Positions 1 through 5,491 of a stretch of 5,491 nt of DNA are shown piece by piece (the stretch's first letter is position 1; each line of letters begins with the position of its first letter). The notes under the pieces are model-generated. The model was not told the DNA's origin. It was given only the letters and a program-made list of their open reading frames with translations, and did no database searches. The position numbers were made by a program, and so were the translations under genes. This DNA comes from Nitriliruptoraceae bacterium (lineage in GTDB: Bacteria; Actinomycetota; Nitriliruptoria; Nitriliruptorales; Nitriliruptoraceae). The stretch is taken from the NCBI GenBank assembly GCA_007134165.1, contig SLLJ01000355.1, forward strand, positions 1 to 5,491, read 5' to 3'.

Positions 1-155
1 CGGGCCGGAGCCGGTTCCGGGATGTGGCTTACTGGCCGGTCACACGTGACCGCTCGAGTACGCCGCGTGGTCCAGCGTGGATGATCTGGCGTCCGGATGT
101 GGAACGGCTTGTCACGTGCACGGGACTGGTCTTCTCGGGTGGGTACATGCGCAGC
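1..155. other. Non-coding stretch downstream of the exporter operon
   Basis: This stretch lies past the TGA stop of the minus-strand ABC ATPase gene (stop at 158-156). I see no convincing coding region on either strand. Frames open here are extensions of shadow ORFs of the ATPase gene. It contains a perfect short dyad at 37-52 (listed separately) and two CACGTG cores (within 43-48 and near 112-117). No clear hairpin followed by a T-run on the minus strand was seen, so a classical intrinsic terminator for the operon is not evident. The neighbouring gene to the left is outside the window. Confidence 0.5.
37..52. repeat. Perfect 7-bp inverted repeat, possible operator or weak terminator stem
   Basis: CGGTCAC at 37-43 is followed by a 2-nt centre and the exact reverse complement GTGACCG at 46-52. 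As RNA this would fold as a 6-bp stem with a 4-nt loop. It lies about 100 nt past the stop codon of the minus-strand operon. With no U-tract it is either a binding site for a dimeric regulator or part of a factor-dependent 3' end. Function is inferred only from symmetry and position. Confidence 0.35.
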
Positions 156-1211
156 TCAGGGAAGGGTGGGCGGGGGGCCCGGTTCGGACTCGGTCGGCGG
201 AGTGGGAGGATCCGGGGGGGATCCGCTGGCCCCGGCCGGCCCGGTGGTCCCGGCGGGTTCGGCCGCTTCGGTGGGTCCGCTGGTCCCGGTGGCCCCGGCG
301 GGTTCGGCCGCTTCGGTGGGTCCGCTGGTCCCGGTGGCCCCGGCGGGCTCGGCCGCTTCGGTGGCTCCGCTGGTCCCGATCGCCTTGGTGGCCTTGGCGG
401 CCTTGCGCGCGCGACGGGCCTGGCGCCGTCGGTCGACGTGGGCGCGGTAGGCCTCGACCACGGCCTCGGCCGGCCCGTCGGCGACCAGCTCACCGTGGTC
501 GATCCACAGCACCCGGTCACAGACGTCGAGGATGGAGCGCATCGCGTGAGAGACGAGGAACACCGTCCCGGCCTCGGCGATCATCTCCTTGATGCGGGCG
601 TCGGAGCGCTCCTTGAACTCGGCGTCGCCGACCGACAGTGCCTCGTCGATCATGAGGATGTCGGGCGTGGCCGCGGTCGCGATCGCGAACTGCAGCTTGG
701 CGCGCATGCCCGAGCTGAACGCGCGCAGCGGCACGTCGACGAACTCCTCGGCGTCGGCGAACTCGATGATGTCGTCGAAGCGTTCGGTGAGCACCGTGCG
801 GGGCACACGCAGCGCAGTCCCGCCGAGGAAGACGTTCTGCCGGGCTGAGAGGTCCGGCTCGAGCGCTGCGCGGACTCCGAGCAGCACCGGGGTCGAGCGC
901 ACCCGCACCCGACCCGAGGTGACCGGGACCAGTCCGCCGATGGCGCGCAGGAGACTGGACTTCCCCGAGCCGTTGTGCCCGATGATCCCGACCGCCTCAC
1001 CGATTCCGACCGTGAACGACACGCCCTTGAGCGCGTGGATGCGGCGCATCTCGCGCTCGCGGAGGTCGCCGGCGAGCAGGCGTTGCAGACTCCGGCGGCG
1101 TTCGACGTGGATCCGGTAGTCGACCGTGACCCGGTCTGCGACGACCGCGGGAAGGTGGGGATCGGCGAGCACCGTGCGAACGCCGGGCGGGGGCAGCGAG
1201 GCCTTAGACAC
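156..1211 (-). CDS. ABC transporter ATP-binding protein, TagH/Wzt-type polysaccharide or teichoic acid exporter
   Basis: This is a 351-residue cytoplasmic ATPase that would energise export of a lipid-linked polysaccharide or teichoic-acid-like polymer together with the permease encoded just upstream. Visible motifs are Walker A GHNGSGKS (78-85), signature FSSGM (165-169; the SSGM form is characteristic of the TagH/Wzt/RfbE group), Walker B ILMIDE (185-190), D-loop SVGD (193-196) and the switch His in SHA (222). The nucleotide-binding domain ends near residue 258. A basic stretch follows (261-273, RRRQARRARKAAK), then an Ala/Gly/Thr/Pro/Glu low-complexity tail (about 280-351) with three copies of a 15-residue repeat containing TEAAEPAG. 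No folded carbohydrate-binding Wzt C-terminal domain is seen. The start is GTG at 1211. It overlaps the permease stop by 8 bp, and a modest GAGG lies about 12 nt upstream, which suggests translational coupling. The family call is firm; the exported polymer is unknown. Confidence 0.93.
   Translation of the reverse strand: MSKASLPPPGVRTVLADPHLPAVVADRVTVDYRIHVERRRSLQRLLAGDLREREMRRIHALKGVSFTVGIGEAVGIIGHNGSGKSSLLRAIGGLVPVTSGRVRVRSTPVLLGVRAALEPDLSARQNVFLGGTALRVPRTVLTERFDDIIEFADAEEFVDVPLRAFSSGMRAKLQFAIATAATPDILMIDEALSVGDAEFKERSDARIKEMIAEAGTVFLVSHAMRSILDVCDRVLWIDHGELVADGPAEAVVEAYRAHVDRRRQARRARKAAKATKAIGTSGATEAAEPAGATGTSGPTEAAEPAGATGTSGPTEAAEPAGTTGPAGASGSPPDPPTPPTESEPGPPPTLP
216..385. repeat. 45-bp coding tandem repeat in the ABC ATPase tail
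   Basis: Units at 251-295 and 296-340 are identical over 45 bp. A third at 341-385 diverges at two sites and then loses identity from about 379. A degenerate partial copy lies at 216-250. On the minus strand each unit encodes a 15-residue Ala/Gly/Pro/Thr/Glu repeat in the C-terminal tail of the ABC ATPase. Because the unit is a multiple of 3, copy-number change would alter tail length without shifting frame. The exact identity of two units points to recent duplication or ongoing homogenisation. Confidence 0.9.
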
Positions 1212-2118
1212 CGCTGTACCGATCCTCAGCGCGGCGGAAGTACACGAAGCCGGCGACCAGCAGCACCGCGGCCCACAGCGTGCCGACGATCCACACCCGG
1301 GGTTCGAACGAGGTGCCGAGCACCAGCTGGCGGTTCATCTCCAGCACGTTGTAGACCGGGTTGGCCTGCAGCAGCCAGCGAAGCGGATCCTGGGGGACGA
1401 GCTGGTCGTTGATCGGGATGATGACCCCGGAGACGTACAACCCGAGCCGCAGCACGAATGGCAGCAGGTTGGAGAAGTCCCGGAAGTGGAACGTGAAGCG
1501 GGCGGCGAACAGCGCCAGGCCGAGGTTGAGCACGGCCTGGATCGCCAGCGCCACCGGCAGCAGCAGCCACCGCCAGCTCGGCTGCTCACCCATCAGCAGT
1601 ACCAGCACCAGCATCGTGCCCAGCGCATACAGGTAGGTGGTGGTCTGCGCGATCAGCACCCCCAGTGGCAGGATCGTGCGGGGGAAGAACAGCGAGCGCA
1701 CCAGCCGCCGGCTACGCACCACCGAGGAGGCACCCGACTGCACGCTGCTGCGCGTGTAGCCGTAGACAATCACCCCCACGGTCAAAAAGGGCAGGAAGTT
1801 CTCGACCCCGCGCCGGCCCTCGATGCCGAGGATGACCTGGAAGATCAGGTAGTAGATCGCGATCAGCAGCATCGGGTTGAGCAGGTACCAGGCGCGGCCC
1901 AGCATCGTGTCCTGGTTGCGGGCCTGCAGCTGGCCGAGCGGCACCGTCAACGCGAACTCGCGGTGCTCCCACAGCTGGGCCAGGTAGCGCCGCAGCCCAA
2001 CCTGCGCGCCGATCTCGACCAGGTCGGGATCGGCGGCGCTCGCGACGGCCTGCTGGCGGTGATCGGGGTGGGGTCGGAGATCGTCGGGGACGACCGGGCG
2101 CCGTGGGGCGCTGGGCAT
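1204..2118 (-). CDS. ABC-2 type transporter permease, TagG/Wzm-like polysaccharide or teichoic acid exporter
   Basis: This is a 304-residue inner-membrane permease, partner of the downstream TagH/Wzt-like ATPase. The family-typical entry LGQLQARNQDTMLGRAWYLL (61-80) leads into the first membrane span. About six hydrophobic segments are visible: roughly 78-98, 109-124, 150-176, 184-206, 220-237 and 276-294. The conserved FRDFSNLLPF block (212-221) and the NPVYNVLEMNRQ block (263-274 region, before the last span) are characteristic of polysaccharide ABC-2 permeases. The start chosen is ATG 2118, with a GAAGG Shine-Dalgarno 7 nt upstream. The length then fits the family. The frame stays open to 2460, but that extension would be Ala/Arg-rich, unlike the family, and would run into the divergent gene at 2286. 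The TAA stop at 1206-1204 overlaps the ATPase start, so the two are co-transcribed. Which polymer is exported cannot be read from the sequence. Confidence 0.93.
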   Translation of the reverse strand: MPSAPRRPVVPDDLRPHPDHRQQAVASAADPDLVEIGAQVGLRRYLAQLWEHREFALTVPLGQLQARNQDTMLGRAWYLLNPMLLIAIYYLIFQVILGIEGRRGVENFLPFLTVGVIVYGYTRSSVQSGASSVVRSRRLVRSLFFPRTILPLGVLIAQTTTYLYALGTMLVLVLLMGEQPSWRWLLLPVALAIQAVLNLGLALFAARFTFHFRDFSNLLPFVLRLGLYVSGVIIPINDQLVPQDPLRWLLQANPVYNVLEMNRQLVLGTSFEPRVWIVGTLWAAVLLVAGFVYFRRAEDRYSGV

Positions 2119-2125
2119 ACGCTGA

Positions 2126-2130
2126 CCTTC
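2126..2130 (-). promoter_or_regulatory. Ribosome binding site of the ABC permease
   Basis: On the minus strand GAAGG precedes ATG 2118 by 7 nt. This good Shine-Dalgarno match decides the start, in preference to the longer open frame reaching 2460. Confidence 0.7.
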
Positions 2131-2223
2131 GATCTCGGCACGTGCTGACCGCGACAACGTAGCGACGGCACCGACCCAGCGACCCGCTGGTCCCGAGCGG
2201 GGAAGGCAGCTCAGCGGGTGGGT

Positions 2224-2243
2224 ACGGCGGTCGAATCCGCCGT
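2224..2243. repeat. 7-bp inverted repeat in the leader of the ATP-grasp gene
   Basis: ACGGCGG (2224-2230) and CCGCCGT (2237-2243) are exact reverse complements around a 6-nt centre TCGAAT. The element lies 43 nt upstream of GTG 2286. In RNA it would make a stable GC-rich hairpin; in DNA it could be an operator. There is no U-tract, so it is not an evident terminator. Confidence 0.5.
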
Positions 2244-2275
2244 CGTGGTTGAATCGGGAGCCAAGCAACGCACGC

Positions 2276-2280
2276 AGGAG
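2276..2280 (+). promoter_or_regulatory. Ribosome binding site of the tandem ATP-grasp gene
   Basis: AGGAG lies 5 nt upstream of GTG 2286. An in-frame TGA at 2250-2252 excludes any start further upstream, and no other start codon lies between, so this site fixes the start of the gene. Confidence 0.85.
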
Positions 2281-2285
2281 CGCAC

Positions 2286-5200
2286 GTGGAGTCGACGTCA
2301 CCGGTGCTGCCCGCACCCTTGCACGATGCCTGGTACGTCCAGCAATCGGCGCTGCGGCGGCGGCTGCAAGTGCTGCTGCTGCCCCGGCAGGTGCTGCTGG
2401 CCGGGCCCGGAGACCCCGTCCCCACCCGGCCCGCGTTCGCGCACGGTGTGCCGGCGGCATCCACCATGGCGGCGGTGACCTTCTGCCAGGACAAGCGACT
2501 GCGGCGGGCCCTGCTCGGACGTGCGGGAGTGTCCGTACCCCGTGGAGCGACCTTCAGCTCGCGCGGACTCGATGCCGCCGTGACCTTCTGCGAGCGGATC
2601 GGCTGGCCGGTGGTGCTCAAGGAGGCGATCGGGGAGAACCCGTCGCGTCAGATCGCGGACATCGACGGTCCGGAGCAGCTGCGCCGCGCCTTCGACGCGC
2701 TACGCACGGAGGCTGCGGACACCGCAACGCCCGGGGCGAGCCTCGAGCGGGCCGGCTACGCACAGAACCGGCTGAATCTGGAGGAGGACGAGCACGGCCG
2801 GTCCCTGGTGCCCCTGCGGACCCGATTCCTCATCGAGGAGCAGCGCCCGGGACGACGGGTGCGGGTGCTCTCGGGCGTCGAGCCGCTCCGGGTCGCGCTG
2901 CAGCGTCGTCCCGACGGCGGATGGCAGGAGGCGACGGACGCGGTCGACCCCCGCTGGTTCGCCGTCGGAGACGCGGCGCGGCGCGCCCTGCCCGGACTGG
3001 CGTTTGCTGGCGTGGAGCTGCTCGTGGACGACCGGCATGCCGACCGTGAGCCGCGCGTCCTGGAGCTGCTCGAGCGCCCCCGGCTTGCCGAGGTGCACCA
3101 GGCCCGTGCACCGCTGGCCGCGCAGGTCGCCGACGCCCTGTTCGTCGCGCAGGCAACGCGGGCCGGGGTGGTTCTGCCCGACGCGGACCCCGGCTCGGTG
3201 GACTTCGAGGTCCGCGTCGAGGGACTCCGCGCACCTGGCTCGACCCTTGACTCGGTCCTCGACCTGGCTCGACGCCGGGGAGTGCAGACCGACCTCGGCG
3301 TGGTGGATCCGGCGGCGGGAACCATCAGCGGTCACCTGGCCGGCGATGCGGCGGACGTAGCTTGGATCACCGAGGTGCTCGCCGGACGTTTCGCGTTGCC
3401 TGACAGCGCGACGTTGATCCACCTGCAACCACGCGGTGGTGCGCGTGCGGGCCGTCCATCCAGCTACCCACCGACCGAGCAGCGCCCGGTCGATCGGGCC
3501 TGCCGAAGCACTCGCCCTGCGCCCCCGGAACCGGCCGCACCTGCCACCCCGGGGACCTCGCCGAGCAGCCAGCCCACCGGCGTGGTGCTCCGACTCGCCG
3601 AGGTGGGTCCACCGCCGGCGACCGACGTCGACGCCGCAACGCCGACCGAGCTGGTTGCCGAGATCGACCTCGCGCTGGCGGCGGGCCGAATCCTGGTCCG
3701 GGAGTCGGTCACCCTGCCTGACGCCGTCGTCGCTGACGACTGGGCCGAGCTCGAGCTCCTCCTGGCGTCGGTGGCCTGGTCTCCCTCGGAGGCTGGCGGG
3801 TCGGACCGGCCCGCGACCGAAGCCCAGCTCGCGCCGGTGCTCGCCGCGCGTGATCGGTTGCAGGCGCAGGCCGAGCCGCAGCATGCTGCCGCGGGGCCGG
3901 CCTCCGCCGGTGCCCGGTCCGACGCGCTCGCGCCCTCGCGCCGAGCGCTGCTGGGCGCGGCGGCCGCGGTGGTCGAGTTGGCCCTCGACGCGGTCGGTGC
4001 CACGACGATGTCACCGACTGCGTCCTCGGACCGCCCAGGAGACCCGGCGGCACGGTGGGTGTTCGACCGCCGCCGGGCCATCAGCCTGCCGCCGCCGCTG
4101 CCCGCCACGGTCGACGGCCACCCAGTCAACGAGTTCTCCGATGCCAACGTCATCGCGATGCTCCCCAAGGACGGGACCAAGGGCCATCTGCTGGAACGCG
4201 AGGCGCTGCGGTTCGGGTTGGACAGCGAGCGTTTCCCCAACGGCAGCTTCGTGGCCAGCGACGAGGCTGGGCGCCGACTGAACTTCAAGTGGGGGAGGTC
4301 ACCGATCGCCAGTGCGGTGTCGCTCTCGCTGTGCACCTACAAGGAGGCGACCCGAGCACTGCTCGACCACGCTGGCGTTCCGGTGCCCCGCGGACGGGCG
4401 TTCGCCGCCGAGGAGCACGAGGCGGCGCTCGCCTATGCGCAGCAGCTGGGGTACCCGGTGGTCTGCAAGCCGGTCGCCGGTCTGCGGGGCATCGGCGTGG
4501 TCTCGGACATCAGCGGGCGGGCCGAGCTCGAAGCGGCGCTCGAGTTGCTCGTAGCCAGCGAGCTCGGGGCCGACGACTTCGTCGTGGAGCAGCACGTCCA
4601 CGGTCACGACTACCGCATCGTGGTGGTCGAGGGCGAGGTGGTGGCCGCCGTCCTACGACGGCCCGCGTCGGTCGTGGGAGACGGTCGGCACGCCGTCATC
4701 GACCTGATCGACGCCAAGAACCGTCAGCGTCGCCACAATCCGCATCTGAGGTCCCGGCCCCTGCAGGTCAACGAGTCGACGGTCTACCAACTCCAACGTG
4801 CCGGCCTGGACCTGTGGTCGATCCCCGAGGCGGGGCAGCACGTCGTGCTGGCCAACTCCGCGAACCTGTCGCAGGGCGGGGACAGCGTCGAGGTGTCGGA
4901 CGAGCTGCACCCTTCGGTCCGGGCCGCAGCGCTGGCGGCCGTCGAGGCCGTCCCGGAGCTCGGGTTCTGCGGGATCGACCTGCTGCTCGAGGATCATCGG
5001 CGGCCGCTCGACGACCAGTCCGCCGCCGTCATCGAGCTCAATGCCCACGCCGCGATCGGCAGCGCCCAGTACCCCGCGGTGGGAACTCCACGGGAGGTCG
5101 CACGCGAGTTCCTCCGGGCCTGTGCCCGACGTGAGGGGTTACGCCTCAGGCCCGAACCGGCCGAGCGGCTCAGCCTCGCCGTGCGGGTGCGTGGTCGGTT

Positions 5201-5491
5201 CGAAGACGACGCCTACGCATCGTGGCTGAAGGCGACCGCCGACGAGATCGGCGTGGACGGCTGGGTCCGACGCCGAGGTGACCGCGAGGTGCGTGCCCAT
5301 CTGCAGGGTCCGGCGGACGCGGTCGCCGCCCTGGGCTACAAGGCCATCAGCGGGCCGACGGGCAGCTTCCCCTCCTCGGTCAGGTTGCGTCAGGTCGAAC
5401 CCGAGCGCACGTCGGGCTTCGTGCTGCGCCGTGCGCGCTCCCACGACCTGCCACGGCCGGTACGGAAGATGGCCGGTGCTGCGCGCCAACG
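2286..5491 (+). CDS. Tandem ATP-grasp / acylphosphatase-like fusion protein, 3' end outside the window
   Basis: The frame is open for 1068 codons with no stop before the window edge. Module 1 is an ATP-grasp-like fold (about 70-270: K70, K112, E184, E244, E260) followed by an acylphosphatase-like fold (about 305-383). A Pro/Ala-rich linker and an Ala/Leu-rich helical stretch cover 384-589. Module 2 has a preceding block (about 590-685), an ATP-grasp domain (686-930) and an acylphosphatase-like fold (963-1038). ATP-grasp 2 has K686, K728 with glycine loop GLRGIGV (732-738), E768, R777, RRPASVVGDG (791-800), NLSQGGD (860-866), D898, and E917/N919. This set resembles the ATP-grasp part of cyanophycin synthetase and supports ATP-dependent carboxylate-amine or similar ligation through an acyl-phosphate. 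ATP-grasp 1 lacks the glycine loop and the metal-binding Asn (L262), so it is probably structural. No signal peptide or membrane span is seen; the protein is likely cytoplasmic. A single TTA codon (5139-5141) is present. The substrate is unknown; a role in modifying the polymer exported by the divergent ABC system is inference. Confidence 0.88.
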   Translation, partial: MESTSPVLPAPLHDAWYVQQSALRRRLQVLLLPRQVLLAGPGDPVPTRPAFAHGVPAASTMAAVTFCQDKRLRRALLGRAGVSVPRGATFSSRGLDAAVTFCERIGWPVVLKEAIGENPSRQIADIDGPEQLRRAFDALRTEAADTATPGASLERAGYAQNRLNLEEDEHGRSLVPLRTRFLIEEQRPGRRVRVLSGVEPLRVALQRRPDGGWQEATDAVDPRWFAVGDAARRALPGLAFAGVELLVDDRHADREPRVLELLERPRLAEVHQARAPLAAQVADALFVAQATRAGVVLPDADPGSVDFEVRVEGLRAPGSTLDSVLDLARRRGVQTDLGVVDPAAGTISGHLAGDAADVAWITEVLAGRFALPDSATLIHLQPRGGARAGRPSSYPPTEQRPVDRACRSTRPAPPEPAAPATPGTSPSSQPTGVVLRLAEVGPPPATDVDAATPTELVAEIDLALAAGRILVRESVTLPDAVVADDWAELELLLASVAWSPSEAGGSDRPATEAQLAPVLAARDRLQAQAEPQHAAAGPASAGARSDALAPSRRALLGAAAAVVELALDAVGATTMSPTASSDRPGDPAARWVFDRRRAISLPPPLPATVDGHPVNEFSDANVIAMLPKDGTKGHLLEREALRFGLDSERFPNGSFVASDEAGRRLNFKWGRSPIASAVSLSLCTYKEATRALLDHAGVPVPRGRAFAAEEHEAALAYAQQLGYPVVCKPVAGLRGIGVVSDISGRAELEAALELLVASELGADDFVVEQHVHGHDYRIVVVEGEVVAAVLRRPASVVGDGRHAVIDLIDAKNRQRRHNPHLRSRPLQVNESTVYQLQRAGLDLWSIPEAGQHVVLANSANLSQGGDSVEVSDELHPSVRAAALAAVEAVPELGFCGIDLLLEDHRRPLDDQSAAVIELNAHAAIGSAQYPAVGTPREVAREFLRACARREGLRLRPEPAERLSLAVRVRGRFEDDAYASWLKATADEIGVDGWVRRRGDREVRAHLQGPADAVAALGYKAISGPTGSFPSSVRLRQVEPERTSGFVLRRARSHDLPRPVRKMAGAARQ

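Larger units (their letters stand above)
2119..2285. promoter_or_regulatory. Divergent intergenic region with promoters for both transcription units
   Basis: This 167-bp gap separates the minus-strand exporter operon (start 2118) from the plus-strand ATP-grasp gene (start 2286), so it must contain or precede both promoters. No strong -35/-10 pair stands out. A TACGTT hexamer on the minus strand (2161-2156) fits the loose actinobacterial -10 pattern TAnnnT, but its -35 is poor. The region has a GCACGTGC palindrome (2138-2145), an 8-bp inverted repeat ACCCGCTG/CAGCGGGT (2182-2189 and 2212-2219) and a tight 7-bp dyad at 2224-2243. Shared regulation of the two units is plausible but inferred from layout alone. 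Confidence 0.6.

Noticed and set aside
24..848. Plus-strand open frame with Gly/Pro-rich repeats (GPGGPGGFGRFGG-like) resembling a PE_PGRS or collagen-like protein.
   Set aside because: It lies antisense to the ABC ATPase gene, whose Walker A, signature, Walker B and H-loop motifs are all intact. The glycine repeats are just the 45-bp repeats read in the opposite strand.
1126..2148. 340-codon plus-strand frame rich in Gln, His and Asp.
   Set aside because: It is antisense to the permease, has the skewed composition of a shadow frame and matches no recognisable family.
2119..2460. N-terminal extension of the permease frame up to position 2460.
   Set aside because: The added 114 residues are Ala/Arg-rich, not family-like, and overlap the start of the divergent gene. 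ATG 2118 has a good Shine-Dalgarno and gives the usual family length.
2700..4336. Long minus-strand frames (2700-3884 and 3464-4336).
   Set aside because: They are Arg/Gly/Ser-rich antisense shadows of the tandem ATP-grasp gene, where the real frame shows ordered domain motifs throughout.
4055..5134. 359-codon plus-strand frame in a different phase from the ATP-grasp gene.
   Set aside because: It is Arg/Gly/Ala-rich and overlaps the active ATP-grasp domain, which carries all the expected catalytic residues in the other phase.
2286..5491. Annotation of the large gene as a cyanophycin synthetase (CphA).
   Set aside because: Only the ATP-grasp part is similar. After it comes an acylphosphatase-like domain, not the Mur-ligase-like domain with its P-loop that CphA needs, at least within the window.
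2286..5491. Possibility that the large ORF is two genes fused by a missed stop or frameshift.
   Set aside because: The frame is uninterrupted from 2286 to 5491, with no internal ribosome-binding site and start convincingly placed between the modules, and the linker stays in the same GC-biased coding frame.

Overview
The window is very GC-rich with strong G/C third-position codon bias, GTG starts and long spurious antisense ORFs. This is typical of a high-GC Actinobacterium; genus cannot be told from the sequence. It holds three protein genes and two short non-coding stretches. No RNA gene, insertion sequence or CRISPR array was seen.

Layout: positions 1-155 are apparently non-coding and contain a small perfect dyad. 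On the minus strand a two-gene operon runs from about 2118 down to 156. It encodes an ABC-2 type polysaccharide/teichoic-acid exporter permease (TagG/Wzm-like, 1204-2118) and then its ATPase (TagH/Wzt-like, 156-1211), overlapping by 8 bp. The ATPase ends in a low-complexity tail encoded by 45-bp tandem repeats. A 167-bp divergent intergenic region (2119-2285) separates this operon from a plus-strand gene that starts at GTG 2286 and stays open to the window edge (at least 1068 codons).

The plus-strand gene is the unusual element. It encodes a giant protein built from two diverged copies of one module: an ATP-grasp ligase fold followed by an acylphosphatase-like fold. The first ATP-grasp copy looks catalytically degenerate. 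The second keeps the expected nucleotide and metal ligands and resembles the ATP-grasp part of cyanophycin synthetase. Both acylphosphatase-like domains lack the catalytic Arg and Asn of true acylphosphatases. Spacing between landmarks is nearly identical in the two halves, which supports an internal duplication.

Working model (inference): the exporter moves a lipid-linked cell-wall or capsular polymer across the membrane. The divergent ATP-grasp protein may attach an amino acid or other carboxylate to that polymer or its precursor in the cytoplasm. The pairing rests on adjacency only; the substrate is unknown.
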